Made by a program: the position numbers and the translations under genes. Below, piece after piece: positions 6,266 to 13,095 of a DNA stretch of 13,980 nt. This DNA is from Cuniculiplasma sp. Its GTDB lineage: Archaea; Thermoplasmatota; Thermoplasmata; Thermoplasmatales; Thermoplasmataceae. The stretch spans positions 1-13,980 of the forward strand of contig JAGDXN010000090.1 in assembly GCA_023256455.1 (NCBI GenBank). The letters are read 5' to 3'. The stretch's first letter is position 1, and each line of letters starts with the position of its first letter. The notes below the pieces were generated by a model. That model saw only the letters and a program-made list of their open reading frames with translations. It did not search any database and was not told the DNA's origin.

Positions 6266-7057
6266 ATGATTTCCCAAAGCATAAACTCCCTGAATTTCAT
6301 CAGATCTGTTGAGATAATAATTTCAAGGGAATCTGGCATAGAAGATCTCACAAAGGCGGGCGATTTGCTTGATGGAAAGGTAAATGTCCTCACAAGCCCA
6401 GAAAATCCCAGGGGAAGCCCGGGCGTGGATCCGGTAATGGGCCTGTACATCCTGTCGAAAGATAGAAAGATCATTCCCGTGCCCCACATAACTCCACGAG
6501 ATAAGAACAGACTGTATGTGCTTTCCCAGATCGAGACTGCATCAAAAATAGGTTTCAAAAATTTCTTTGCAATTGGCGGTGATCCCATAAATCCCAAATA
6601 CGAGTCAAGAGAGGTCCGGGAAGTGGATGTGATGGATATACTAAAAATAATTAAAAACAGGACCGGTGCAACTGCAGGTGCCGCATTCAATCCCTACAGG
6701 GATAGGGAGGAAGAGGTGGTAAATGCAAAGATCCAATCAGGTGCGGAATTCTTCATAACACAGGCACTTTACTCTCCCGAATATCTCAGGAAGGAATGGA
6801 TAAGGAAGAGAAATTTTAAACTCATTGCAGGTTTTCTTCCCCTGACCAAGAAAAGCCAGATCAAATTTTCTGAAAATCTTGGTATCAGAATTCCAGAGGA
6901 GATGAAGGATAGGCTCCTGAACAGTGATGATATTAAGAATGAAAGTGTGAGGATTGTGACAGAGATCTTTGATGAAATAAAGGAGTATGTGGATGGCATA
7001 CATATTATGCCCCTGGGACATAATGAGATTGCCACACAGATACTTGATACAATATGA
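6266..7057 (+). CDS. metF: methylenetetrahydrofolate reductase (MetF/MTHFR family)
   Basis: Reduces 5,10-methylene-tetrahydrofolate (or the archaeal pterin in its place) to the 5-methyl form, giving the methyl donor for methionine synthesis. It is an FAD TIM-barrel enzyme. Correspondence to E. coli MetF: Glu16 in VEIIIS fits the catalytic Glu of the first strand. His74 lies in PHITPRD, and IGGDP at 103-107 carries the folate-binding Asp106. FFITQALYS at 162-170 has Gln166, and AGFLPLTKKSQ (188-198) leads into GIRIPEEM. The C-terminal IHIMPLGHNEIATQIL strand-helix ends the barrel. At 263 residues it is shorter than bacterial MetF (about 296), mainly by lacking the long N-terminus. First gene of a three-gene operon. 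The next two genes supply the enzyme that uses its product, which fixes its role. Confidence 0.93.
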   Translation: MISQSINSLNFIRSVEIIISRESGIEDLTKAGDLLDGKVNVLTSPENPRGSPGVDPVMGLYILSKDRKIIPVPHITPRDKNRLYVLSQIETASKIGFKNFFAIGGDPINPKYESREVREVDVMDILKIIKNRTGATAGAAFNPYRDREEEVVNAKIQSGAEFFITQALYSPEYLRKEWIRKRNFKLIAGFLPLTKKSQIKFSENLGIRIPEEMKDRLLNSDDIKNESVRIVTEIFDEIKEYVDGIHIMPLGHNEIATQILDTI

Positions 7058-7066
7058 GGTGTTAAA

Positions 7067-7942
7067 TTGACAAAAACGTTGGTTTATGGAATATATCCGA
7101 GAAGTGCCAGATTGAGAAGAAGTTATAACAGATGGGAAAGGGGACTCATAAATATTGAAGAGATTTCAGATATTATAAGAGAGGAGAAGGACATATATTA
7201 CAATCATATGGAGAAATCCGGAATTGATCAATATACAGACCCACTGTTTAACTGGTATGATATATTGAGACCGGTCATACTTTCAATGAAAAACGTGAGG
7301 CTTGGGCCATTAACAAGATACCTTGAAACAAACACATTCTACAGGAAGCCCGAATTTGAAGGCATCCCCGAGATTGTGAAAAATATTGGTGAATTCCAGG
7401 AACTGGAAGAGAATCCTCCCCTGCCCCTGTATCACCTGGACAGGAAAAGTTCCCTATTCCTGCCGTCACCATATACTGTGATAAAAATGTCCGCTTTTGC
7501 AGATTCCATCAATCAGAAAGATGTATTGAACTCCCTCGTTAAGGAATATATTAAAATTGGCAGGGCATATGAAAGGAAAGAGATCGTGCTTTTTGATTCA
7601 TTCCCCTATAATGATCATAATATTTCCTATCTTGATCCTCTTCTGGAAAATAATGATGTCACACTTGTTACGGCAGGAAACCCAGGGGAGAAAAATTTCC
7701 AAGGGTTGAAAAACAAATTTGCCACGGTTGTACTGGAAAGGGAGGATAAAAACATCCTGAAATTCTCCAGGAACCTTGGGGCAAAGGTTGTGGATTCCCA
7801 CAGGACGAAAATTGAAGAAATATCCTCAAAGGATTATGAATGGGCCGGTGTATTGACCCATGGAGATTATATGGATTTCCTTCCCAGGGAGATCGCAGAC
7901 ATAAAGGTCGGTGTATTGGGAAAGGCAGGTGAAAGGCAATGA
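7067..7942 (+). CDS. free-standing N-terminal domain of cobalamin-independent methionine synthase (MetE-N)
   Basis: Matches the first, folate-binding half of bacterial MetE encoded as its own gene. Visible correspondences: YGIYPRSARLRRSYNRWERG near residues 8-27 (the GFPR-x-G-x-RELK entry of MetE), the EIxDIIREEKDIYYNHMEKSGID helix and FNWYDILRP at 61-69 (MetE has FxWYDHVL), NTFYRKPEF at 89-97 and LPSPYTVIKMS at about 132-142 (the LLGPVTLLWLS region). The metal-ligand half is absent here and is encoded by the following gene. The start is TTG at 7067, nine bases after the metF stop, chosen because a GAGGTG Shine-Dalgarno element (7056-7061) sits at the right distance and the protein starts correctly. 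The stop overlaps the next ATG by four bases. It likely forms a complex with the catalytic partner and positions the methyl-folate. Confidence 0.85.
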   Translation: MTKTLVYGIYPRSARLRRSYNRWERGLINIEEISDIIREEKDIYYNHMEKSGIDQYTDPLFNWYDILRPVILSMKNVRLGPLTRYLETNTFYRKPEFEGIPEIVKNIGEFQELEENPPLPLYHLDRKSSLFLPSPYTVIKMSAFADSINQKDVLNSLVKEYIKIGRAYERKEIVLFDSFPYNDHNISYLDPLLENNDVTLVTAGNPGEKNFQGLKNKFATVVLEREDKNILKFSRNLGAKVVDSHRTKIEEISSKDYEWAGVLTHGDYMDFLPREIADIKVGVLGKAGERQ

Positions 7943-8970
7943 ATAAATTAATCACTCAGGAAATAGGAAGTTTCAGAAAACCGGAGTATCTGGCAAAGGA
8001 TTTCCATAAAATAGAGGGTACAGAGGAATTCAGGAAACTGGCTGAGAGGGCAACCATTGAAACACTCAAGGTATTTGACAGATCAGGTCTTGATAATATT
8101 GGCGTCGGTGGAGAAATGTACCGCTGGGAGATGTATGAACATTCTGCAGAGCGCATAGATGGAATAACATTCTATGGCATGGTAAGATCCTTCGATAACA
8201 GATATTACAGGAAGGGTTCAGCCATTGATAGATTAAGGAGAAGGGAGCCGTTCCATCTGGACGAAGTTGATTTTGTGGCGAGAAACAGCCATAAGGCATT
8301 GAAAATACCCATAACCGGGCCATACACAATGATGGAATGGTCATTTAATGATTATTATAAAAGCAGAGAAGATCTTGCAATGGAGTTTGCAAGGATAATC
8401 AATGAGGAACTGAAGGATATGGAAAAATTGTGGGGAAAGGTTTCAGGGGGAAGAAAACTGGAAATACAGATTGATGAGCCTGCAACCACAACCCATCCCG
8501 ATGAGATGGATATTGTTGTGGATTCCATAAATAAATCTGTGCAGGGCATAGATGGGGAAATATCCATACATGTATGCTACAGCAGTGATTACCGTCTCCT
8601 GTATGATAGAATACCTGACCTGAAGATCGATGGATACAATCTGGAATATTCCAACAGGGATACCCTTGAGAGAGGTGTTTCAGATCAGAAGAGAACAGGT
8701 TTCCAGGACTTGAAATATTTCAAACAGATAAACGATTCTCTTCAAAAGAAGAAGTTTGTTGGAATTGGTGTCACAGATGTTCACATCGATTTTATAGAAC
8801 CTGTGGAACTTATAGAGGACAGGATCAATTACACCCTCGGCATTCTCTCTGATCCAGAACTTGTAAGAATAAATCCGGATTGTGGATTAAGGACAAGAAG
8901 CAGGGAGATAGGAGAGGAGAAGCTTAAAAATATGGTTATGGCCAGAAACAATATTCTAAAGAGGTTATAA
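7939..8970 (+). CDS. metE: catalytic (C-terminal) domain of cobalamin-independent methionine synthase
   Basis: Transfers a methyl group to homocysteine at a zinc centre, forming methionine. The protein begins with QEIGSFRKP (residues 7-15, the IGSFPQT segment of the MetE C-terminal barrel) and keeps ITGPYTMMEWS (125-135) and the IQIDEPA strand (177-183). All four zinc ligands are visible: His211 and Cys213 in IHVCYSS, Glu236 in YNLEYSN, and Cys315 in NPDCGLRTR. GIGVTDVHIDFIEP (275-288) supplies the conserved Asp-x-His. Length 343 equals one barrel domain. It begins with a four-base overlap with the MetE-N gene and a GGTGA Shine-Dalgarno element (7926-7930). Alone it resembles the folate-independent core methionine synthases of anaerobic archaea. 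The adjacent MetE-N and metF genes argue instead for folate-type methyl donation by a two-subunit enzyme. Confidence 0.93.
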   Translation: MNKLITQEIGSFRKPEYLAKDFHKIEGTEEFRKLAERATIETLKVFDRSGLDNIGVGGEMYRWEMYEHSAERIDGITFYGMVRSFDNRYYRKGSAIDRLRRREPFHLDEVDFVARNSHKALKIPITGPYTMMEWSFNDYYKSREDLAMEFARIINEELKDMEKLWGKVSGGRKLEIQIDEPATTTHPDEMDIVVDSINKSVQGIDGEISIHVCYSSDYRLLYDRIPDLKIDGYNLEYSNRDTLERGVSDQKRTGFQDLKYFKQINDSLQKKKFVGIGVTDVHIDFIEPVELIEDRINYTLGILSDPELVRINPDCGLRTRSREIGEEKLKNMVMARNNILKRL

Positions 8971-9572
8971 TCATATATCCATATTACAAAATATTTTAAA
9001 ATTCCTATCTTCCTGCAAAAGAAATTCCATAAAACATCTAAGGGTCATGAATCAAAATTTTAAATCATGGAAATCAAAAATTAAGCAATTCATTTTTATG
9101 CAGTCTTTGTTAGAGTGGGAAGAAAGAATATAATGGGTCCAGGCGTATTATTCTGTAAAATTAAGGAAATTTATCCTATCAGGTTTAGAGAGCATGGAAT
9201 AATAATTCTATGGTAAAGTATTAAGTGAATATAAGGAGTTTTTCGTCATTTTTAATGAATGCCCTGAATGTGGAACAACAAATGTTGAGGATGAACAATT
9301 TTGCATGAAGCTAACATTATTCAGAGTTTTTGTAGCGCTCTTATTTCCATCAGGAAGCAGACAAACTGTTTTTGGAATCTTTTTTCCAGTATGGGCATTC
9401 CAGTTACTTGGAACAGAGTGGGAGAAATGAAAGGTTATTCAATAAACCAATAAATTTTAAACGCCATTTCCCTTCGTGGATATGGTTATCCAAATTACTT
9501 TTTTACTTTAGTTTTTATTACTTTATAATAAGATAATATTAAATATTTTTCAAGAATCACCGAATTGTTACA
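8971..9572. other. intergenic region with decayed or very short coding remnants
   Basis: About 600 bases without an intact recognisable gene. It holds two touching short ORFs (9047-9133, 28 residues; 9133-9216, 27 residues, joined as TAATG), the zinc-ribbon remnant described separately, and a small hairpin TGGATA/TATCCA (9477-9482 and 9487-9492) followed by T-rich sequence that may end a transcript. The composition is more AT-rich than the flanking genes. No terminal repeats, transposase motif or tRNA-like sequence was found, so the cause of decay is not visible. Confidence 0.5.
9206..9430 (+). pseudogene. remnant of a zinc-ribbon plus membrane-segment protein
   Basis: An open frame after a stop at 9203 encodes CPECGTTNVEDEQFC (9260-9304), the typical N-terminal half of a small archaeal zinc ribbon (CxxC then FC-x2-C). 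The expected final Cys-Gly is gone: the frame reads FCMKLTLF instead of FCxxCG. Thereafter comes a hydrophobic segment around VFGIFFPVWAFQLLG and a stop at 9428-9430. No usable ATG, GTG or TTG precedes the CPECG motif in frame; an AAGGAG Shine-Dalgarno-like site at 9233-9238 and an ATG at 9255 sit in front of it, but the ATG is in another frame. Together this suggests a zinc-ribbon membrane protein gene broken by a frameshift near the start and a deletion after the second knuckle. Sequencing error or an ATT start could still rescue part of it. Confidence 0.5.
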
Positions 9573-9647
9573 ATGGATTGCAGATTCTGTAAAAAATTGT
9601 CTGTTCTAAGTTTATCTAAGGTTTACAATAAGGAAAAAAGATGGTAA
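9573..9647 (+). other. possible leader ORF (24 codons) overlapping the MFS exporter start
   Basis: ATG at 9573 opens a 24-codon frame beginning MDCRFCKK and ending in ERW-like basic residues (KEKRW). Its stop TAA (9645-9647) overlaps the exporter ATG at 9641. A TATA-like ATTAAATATTTTT (9538-9550) lies about 28 bases before it, so a leaderless transcript could start right on this ORF. The CxxC start recalls small zinc-finger proteins. It may be a regulatory upstream ORF, a remnant, or chance. Confidence 0.25.
9611..9618 (+). promoter_or_regulatory. TATA-like box of the MFS exporter
   Basis: TTTATCTA is centred about 26 bases before the ATG at 9641, which fits a leaderless start at the exporter itself. 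This competes with the upstream TATA-like element at 9538-9550. Confidence 0.35.
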
Positions 9648-11074
9648 AAATGGTTGACAAAAAAAATCTTGTATTAATCTCAGTTTTAATTGGAATGTTG
9701 ATGTCTGCCATAGACACAACAATTGTTATTATTGCACTTCCAACAATATCATCATCCCTGAATGCACCCTTTCTGGATACCATATGGGTAATACTCATTT
9801 ACCTCCTCGTTCTGGCATCTTTCACCACCCTCTTTGGAAGATTTGGTGATATAATAGGAAGAGGAAGAATATTCAATGCAGGCTTTCTGATTTTCATTCT
9901 TGGATCAGGACTGGCCGGGGCATCACCCAATGTATTCTTTCTAATAGGTTCCAGGGTATTGCAGGGTTTCGGTGCAGTAATGATTCAGGCAAACAGCAGT
10001 GCCATTGTTGCTGACTTTTTTGAACCACACGAAAGGGGCAGGGCCTTCGGAATTACCACCATGGGATGGAACATAGGGGGTGTTCTGGGCATACTTCTTG
10101 GAGGTCTGATTACAACCTATATAGGCTGGAGATACATATTTTACATAAATGTACCTGTGGGCCTCATTGGATTTTACTTCTCAATGAAATATATAAGGGA
10201 TAAGAAGACAAAGAAGGTTGGGATTGATTACATTGGAAATACCCTGATGGTTTCAATCCTTCTACTCATATCCTATGGTGGGGTGGAGATAGCAGGAAGT
10301 GGCCTTACATTCCTAAATATAATGCTCATTGTTGTGGGTCTCATACTCATAATACCCTTCGTCTATGTGGAAAACCATGTGAAGGATCCACTGATTGTTA
10401 TGAAAGCATTCAAGGTAAGAGTGCTTTCATTTTCACTGATCGCATCATTGCTCCAGGCCATAGGATATCTTTCTGTTCTTTTCATCCTGATCATGTATCT
10501 TCAGGGTGTGAGGGGCTTTTCACCCCTTGATTCATCTCTTCTTCTTGTTCCGGGCTACATTGTTTCAAGTTTAATTGCACCAAGAATGGGGAGGGTTGCA
10601 GACCGCAGAGGGGCTGGTCTCATAGCAACACTGGGGATTGCCATAATGGATATGGGAATCCTTGTATATCTTATCCTTGGGGTAACAACGCCCCTTTATT
10701 TCGTTGTCATGGGATCGTTGATAAGCGGATTTGGGGCGGCGATGTTCTGGCCCTCCAATAACAGTGCGGTTATGTCCGGTGCACCCAGGGACATATACGG
10801 TTCCATATCTGGCCTTCTCAGAATGCTTTCAAACATAGGAACGCTGATGAGTTATGTCATAGCCATTTCCATCGCATCCCTTTCGGTGAGCAGGTATGTG
10901 GCTTTTCAGGTTTTCCTTGGCAGTTACCATCTTTCAGGCAGCATATCATCTAAATTTGTTGTGGGAATCCATGCAGCACTCATTTCAAGCTTTGTAATCC
11001 TTATACTGGCCGCAGTATTCTCCTTTGTGAGGGGAAAGAACAGGCATGAGATTGAACAGGCTCAAAAAAATTAA
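9641..11074 (+). CDS. MFS drug/solute exporter, DHA2 (EmrB/QacA) type
   Basis: Polytopic membrane protein of 477 residues, consistent with the 14-helix DHA2 drug:H+ antiporters. The first helix carries MSAIDTTIVIIALPTI (21-36), the DHA2 motif with the membrane-embedded Asp25. Motif A-like GRFGDIIGRGRIF follows at 66-78 and RVLQGFGAVMIQANSSAIV at 105-123. Antiporter motif C, GWNIGGVLGILLGG, is at 142-155 and GWRYIFYINVPVG at 162-174. An in-frame ATG at 9650 could be the true start; 9641 fits the TATA distance. The substrate cannot be deduced. The gene converges on a winged-helix regulator whose stop codon overlaps its own, suggesting a regulated efflux locus. Codon use resembles the neighbours. 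Confidence 0.92.
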   Translation: MVKMVDKKNLVLISVLIGMLMSAIDTTIVIIALPTISSSLNAPFLDTIWVILIYLLVLASFTTLFGRFGDIIGRGRIFNAGFLIFILGSGLAGASPNVFFLIGSRVLQGFGAVMIQANSSAIVADFFEPHERGRAFGITTMGWNIGGVLGILLGGLITTYIGWRYIFYINVPVGLIGFYFSMKYIRDKKTKKVGIDYIGNTLMVSILLLISYGGVEIAGSGLTFLNIMLIVVGLILIIPFVYVENHVKDPLIVMKAFKVRVLSFSLIASLLQAIGYLSVLFILIMYLQGVRGFSPLDSSLLLVPGYIVSSLIAPRMGRVADRRGAGLIATLGIAIMDMGILVYLILGVTTPLYFVVMGSLISGFGAAMFWPSNNSAVMSGAPRDIYGSISGLLRMLSNIGTLMSYVIAISIASLSVSRYVAFQVFLGSYHLSGSISSKFVVGIHAALISSFVILILAAVFSFVRGKNRHEIEQAQKN

Positions 11075-11082
11075 ATTTTTTT
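11064..11082. terminator. shared bidirectional A/T-tract terminator between convergent genes
   Basis: A7 (11064-11070), TTAAA, T7 (11076-11082). The two stop codons, TAA for the plus-strand exporter (11072-11074) and TAA for the minus-strand regulator (11073-11071), sit in the centre. Each strand therefore has seven Ts just after its stop, the form of an archaeal U-tract terminator. The opposite A-tracts encode the Lys/Asn-rich C-terminal codons of each protein. The arrangement is visible; terminator function is inferred. Confidence 0.5.
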
Positions 11083-11709
11083 ATCCTTATTATGTGGGGA
11101 TATTATATATTCAGGAATTGCCAGCAGTAGCACAAGATTTTTCTCTTCCTCACCCTTTTCCTTATTATTCCTGAAATTTTCAGGGTTGTCAACAAATTCA
11201 AGGTATGGTTTCAACTTTTCCAGGGCATTTTCATAGGTCCTTCTGGTAAAGCTTCCGAAAGAAATGGCTGCCGAATCCTTATTATTTTCACTCAATGCCC
11301 TCATAATATCCTCATCTGAAGCGTTTGCCACCTCCTGGGCTATTACCCTGAGATTCATTGACTGTGTAAGAAGGAACGTTGTAAGCAGTTCTCTTACCTT
11401 TTCTGGAGGCATTGATTTTAACTCCTGTTCCATTCCCTCTGAGGAAATTTCATTTATGGCCTCATCATTTAAACTGTAATATTTTTCAACATAATTTTTT
11501 TTAACAACAACCTCAGGTGGATTAATCAGTCCCATTCTTTGGAGGTCAGACACTGACTGGTAAAGATTGGATCTGCTTGTCTTGATGTATTTGGAAAGTT
11601 GTGTAACAGTCATCTTTCCCTTCATTGCGAGCAGTGAAATTATGTGGGTTTTTGTCTGGCTCGAAAATACTTCAAGCAAATTTTTGATGTTCTCCTGCGT
11701 CACATGCAT
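11071..11709 (-). CDS. winged-helix transcriptional regulator (ArsR/TrmB-like DNA-binding domain)
   Basis: 212 residues with an N-terminal winged helix-turn-helix at about 13-80. Helix VFSSQTKTHIISLLAMKG is followed by MTVTQLSKYIKTSRSNLYQSVSDLQRMGLI, in which TVTQLSKYI and SRSNLYQSVSDL form the helix-turn-helix, and a wing around PPEVVVKKNYVEKYYSL. The rest is helical, Lys/Glu-rich and without Cys pairs or metal ligands characteristic of metal-sensing ArsR proteins, so it probably binds an organic ligand or dimerises. It is convergent with the DHA2 exporter and divergent from a second MFS gene, with a 9-base inverted repeat in the shared promoter (11711-11733). This points to autoregulation and control of the transporters. 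The first ATG (11709) is very near the TATA-like sequence, so the mRNA is probably leaderless. Confidence 0.87.
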   Translation of the reverse strand: MHVTQENIKNLLEVFSSQTKTHIISLLAMKGKMTVTQLSKYIKTSRSNLYQSVSDLQRMGLINPPEVVVKKNYVEKYYSLNDEAINEISSEGMEQELKSMPPEKVRELLTTFLLTQSMNLRVIAQEVANASDEDIMRALSENNKDSAAISFGSFTRRTYENALEKLKPYLEFVDNPENFRNNKEKGEEEKNLVLLLAIPEYIISPHNKDKKI

Positions 11710-11710
11710 G

Positions 11711-11733
11711 GATTTATATATAAAATATAAATC
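11711..11733. promoter_or_regulatory. divergent promoter with perfect 9-base inverted repeat (candidate operator)
   Basis: Arms GATTTATAT (11711-11719) and ATATAAATC (11725-11733) around a 5-base spacer. The right arm includes TATAAAT (11726-11732), 22 to 28 bases before the MFS ATG at 11754, so it doubles as that gene's box A. On the other side the repeat lies only two bases from the regulator's start codon (11709), where it would cover the regulator's transcription start; a TTATA-like box for the regulator lies at about 11738-11742. Binding here would shut both genes. Confidence 0.55.
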
Positions 11734-11753
11734 TACGTATAAGTTGAATTAAT

Positions 11754-12983
11754 ATGAGTATAAATGAAATACATGAATATAACAACTGGACAATGTTTAA
11801 AAAATATGTTACAGGAAGGAATATGATCAGAATTGCATATTTCATTTTCAACGTATTTTTTGTGTGGAAAATTATAGTTGCATACAACTCTGTATTCCTT
11901 GCAGGAATGGTTCCAGTCCTTTCCCTTCTCGGATATTTGCTCATTCTTATCCCGGAGGGACACATACTGGACAGGTTCAACAGAGGCTCAGTTTTCAGAA
12001 TTTCAGCTGCCCTTCTTTCTCTTACCTATATTATTCTATTCTTTTATCAGTCACTCATAGCCATATATACGGTTGCTCTCATATCATCTGTTCTTTCTTC
12101 CATAAATTCAGACGCTTTCAATACCATAATGAAGGAGATCGTCAGCAATGAAAAATTGCAGAGTGCGGTTTCCCTGAGCCAGGGGACAAATGCCGTGTCT
12201 GAACTGGCAGGAATCATTCTTGGAGGGATTCTTCTTTATTTTCCCTTAAGTTATCTTTCCATCATACTCTTTGCGCTGCCCGTGATATGTATCATAACAG
12301 GCACAGGGAAAACAATGAACAGGGCGGGAACAGCTGATCCCTATGGCTTTAAGGGTGCCATGAAAATTGTGGTTTCAATTATGCCATTCCTTCTCCTCAC
12401 ATTGCTTCTAAATGGCCTTTTCATATCCCTTGATGTTTTTGGGTCAGGCCTGATACACATAATTTTGCACGGATCACCAATGGATTATTCTCTCTTTGTG
12501 GGTGCTTTCCCTGCAGGTGTCATAATCGGTTCTATTTTTTCAGAAAAAATTTCAGGGCATCTTTCAAAGACCAGGTTCATATCTTCCCTGCTGGTACCGC
12601 TGGGTCTCATTCTTCTCGTCATATCCCTTTCAAAATATCTTTATGTTGATATAATTATGGCAGTTCTTCTTGGCGTAACAGTAATATGGGTAAATATTGG
12701 TTTTCAGACCATATTTATGAAGGCAATCCCTGACAGTGTTATGGGGCGGGTGAATTCCATAGGGACCATATTTTCTCTTGGCGGATCTCCCCTGATGGCT
12801 GCCATCTTCAGCATTTTGTCAAATTATTTCTATTTCCCTTACATAATGTCAGTTGCTGCTCTCATAGCCATTGCTGTGGCCATTCCATCCAACAGCATAA
12901 TTAAATCAATGCCAGACAGGATTTCTAAAATAGTGGGGGATATGGAATCGAACCAGAACATTCCCATGCCGGAAGTGGCATAG
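11754..12983 (+). CDS. MFS transporter, multidrug-resistance type
   Basis: 409-residue membrane protein with about 12 hydrophobic segments. A cytoplasmic N-terminus (about 25 residues, charged) precedes the first helix. The loop between helices 2 and 3 has LIPEGHILDRFNRGSVFRIS (about 62-81), a degenerate MFS motif A with Asp and Arg in place. SLSQGTNAVSELAGIILGGILLYFP (about 141-165) matches the helix 5 region of MFS efflux proteins. A second-half copy of the pattern appears at about 312-336 (FQTIFMKAIPDSVMGRVNSIG), typical of MFS_1/MFS_3 exporters. The substrate is unknown. It is expressed divergently from the winged-helix regulator across 44 bases and is probably leaderless, with its TATA box inside the inverted repeat. 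An efflux role under that regulator is the simplest reading. Confidence 0.87.
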   Translation: MSINEIHEYNNWTMFKKYVTGRNMIRIAYFIFNVFFVWKIIVAYNSVFLAGMVPVLSLLGYLLILIPEGHILDRFNRGSVFRISAALLSLTYIILFFYQSLIAIYTVALISSVLSSINSDAFNTIMKEIVSNEKLQSAVSLSQGTNAVSELAGIILGGILLYFPLSYLSIILFALPVICIITGTGKTMNRAGTADPYGFKGAMKIVVSIMPFLLLTLLLNGLFISLDVFGSGLIHIILHGSPMDYSLFVGAFPAGVIIGSIFSEKISGHLSKTRFISSLLVPLGLILLVISLSKYLYVDIIMAVLLGVTVIWVNIGFQTIFMKAIPDSVMGRVNSIGTIFSLGGSPLMAAIFSILSNYFYFPYIMSVAALIAIAVAIPSNSIIKSMPDRISKIVGDMESNQNIPMPEVA

Positions 12984-12999
12984 GTGAATTTAGGAATTT

Positions 13000-13095
13000 C
13001 TATTTCATTTTCTTTGCGAAAAATCCGATGGGAAATAGCATGAAAAGAAAGGATAAATAATGGGCATAAAATGGACTGGCAATAAATGAAAGAGC
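13000..13095 (-). pseudogene. possible relic C-terminus of a membrane protein
   Basis: On the minus strand a 31-residue open stretch ends in FPIGFFAKKMK and a stop (plus-strand 13000-13002). It reads like a final transmembrane helix (LSFLFMLFPIGFF) with a positive cytoplasmic tail. It has no start codon except an internal ATG and is closed upstream by a stop at 13096-13098, inside the EamA gene start. It may be the leftover end of a deleted gene, or chance in AT-rich DNA, where antisense frames often look hydrophobic. Confidence 0.22.
13052..13060 (+). promoter_or_regulatory. TATA-like box of the EamA permease
   Basis: GATAAATAA lies 26 to 34 bases before the ATG at 13086, and no good Shine-Dalgarno element lies between. 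A 7-base inverted repeat CTATTTC (13000-13006) and GAAATAG (13032-13038) is found just upstream; it could be an operator or a weak terminator for the preceding MFS gene. Confidence 0.35.

Noticed and set aside
6241..6690. Minus-strand ORF of 149 codons opposite metF
   Set aside because: It lies over the conserved MTHFR coding sequence and its own promoter region; its Ser/Ile/Phe-rich translation is typical of an antisense shadow.
7939..8970. Reading the catalytic gene as a corrinoid-dependent core methionine synthase
   Set aside because: The adjacent MetE N-terminal domain and methylenetetrahydrofolate reductase genes in the same operon make a folate-fed split MetE the better explanation, although the catalytic protein alone would look the same.
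9255..9420. Minus-strand reading frame opposite the zinc-ribbon remnant
   Set aside because: Its Ser/His-rich translation is the usual antisense image of a CPxCG zinc ribbon; the plus-strand motif is the meaningful one.
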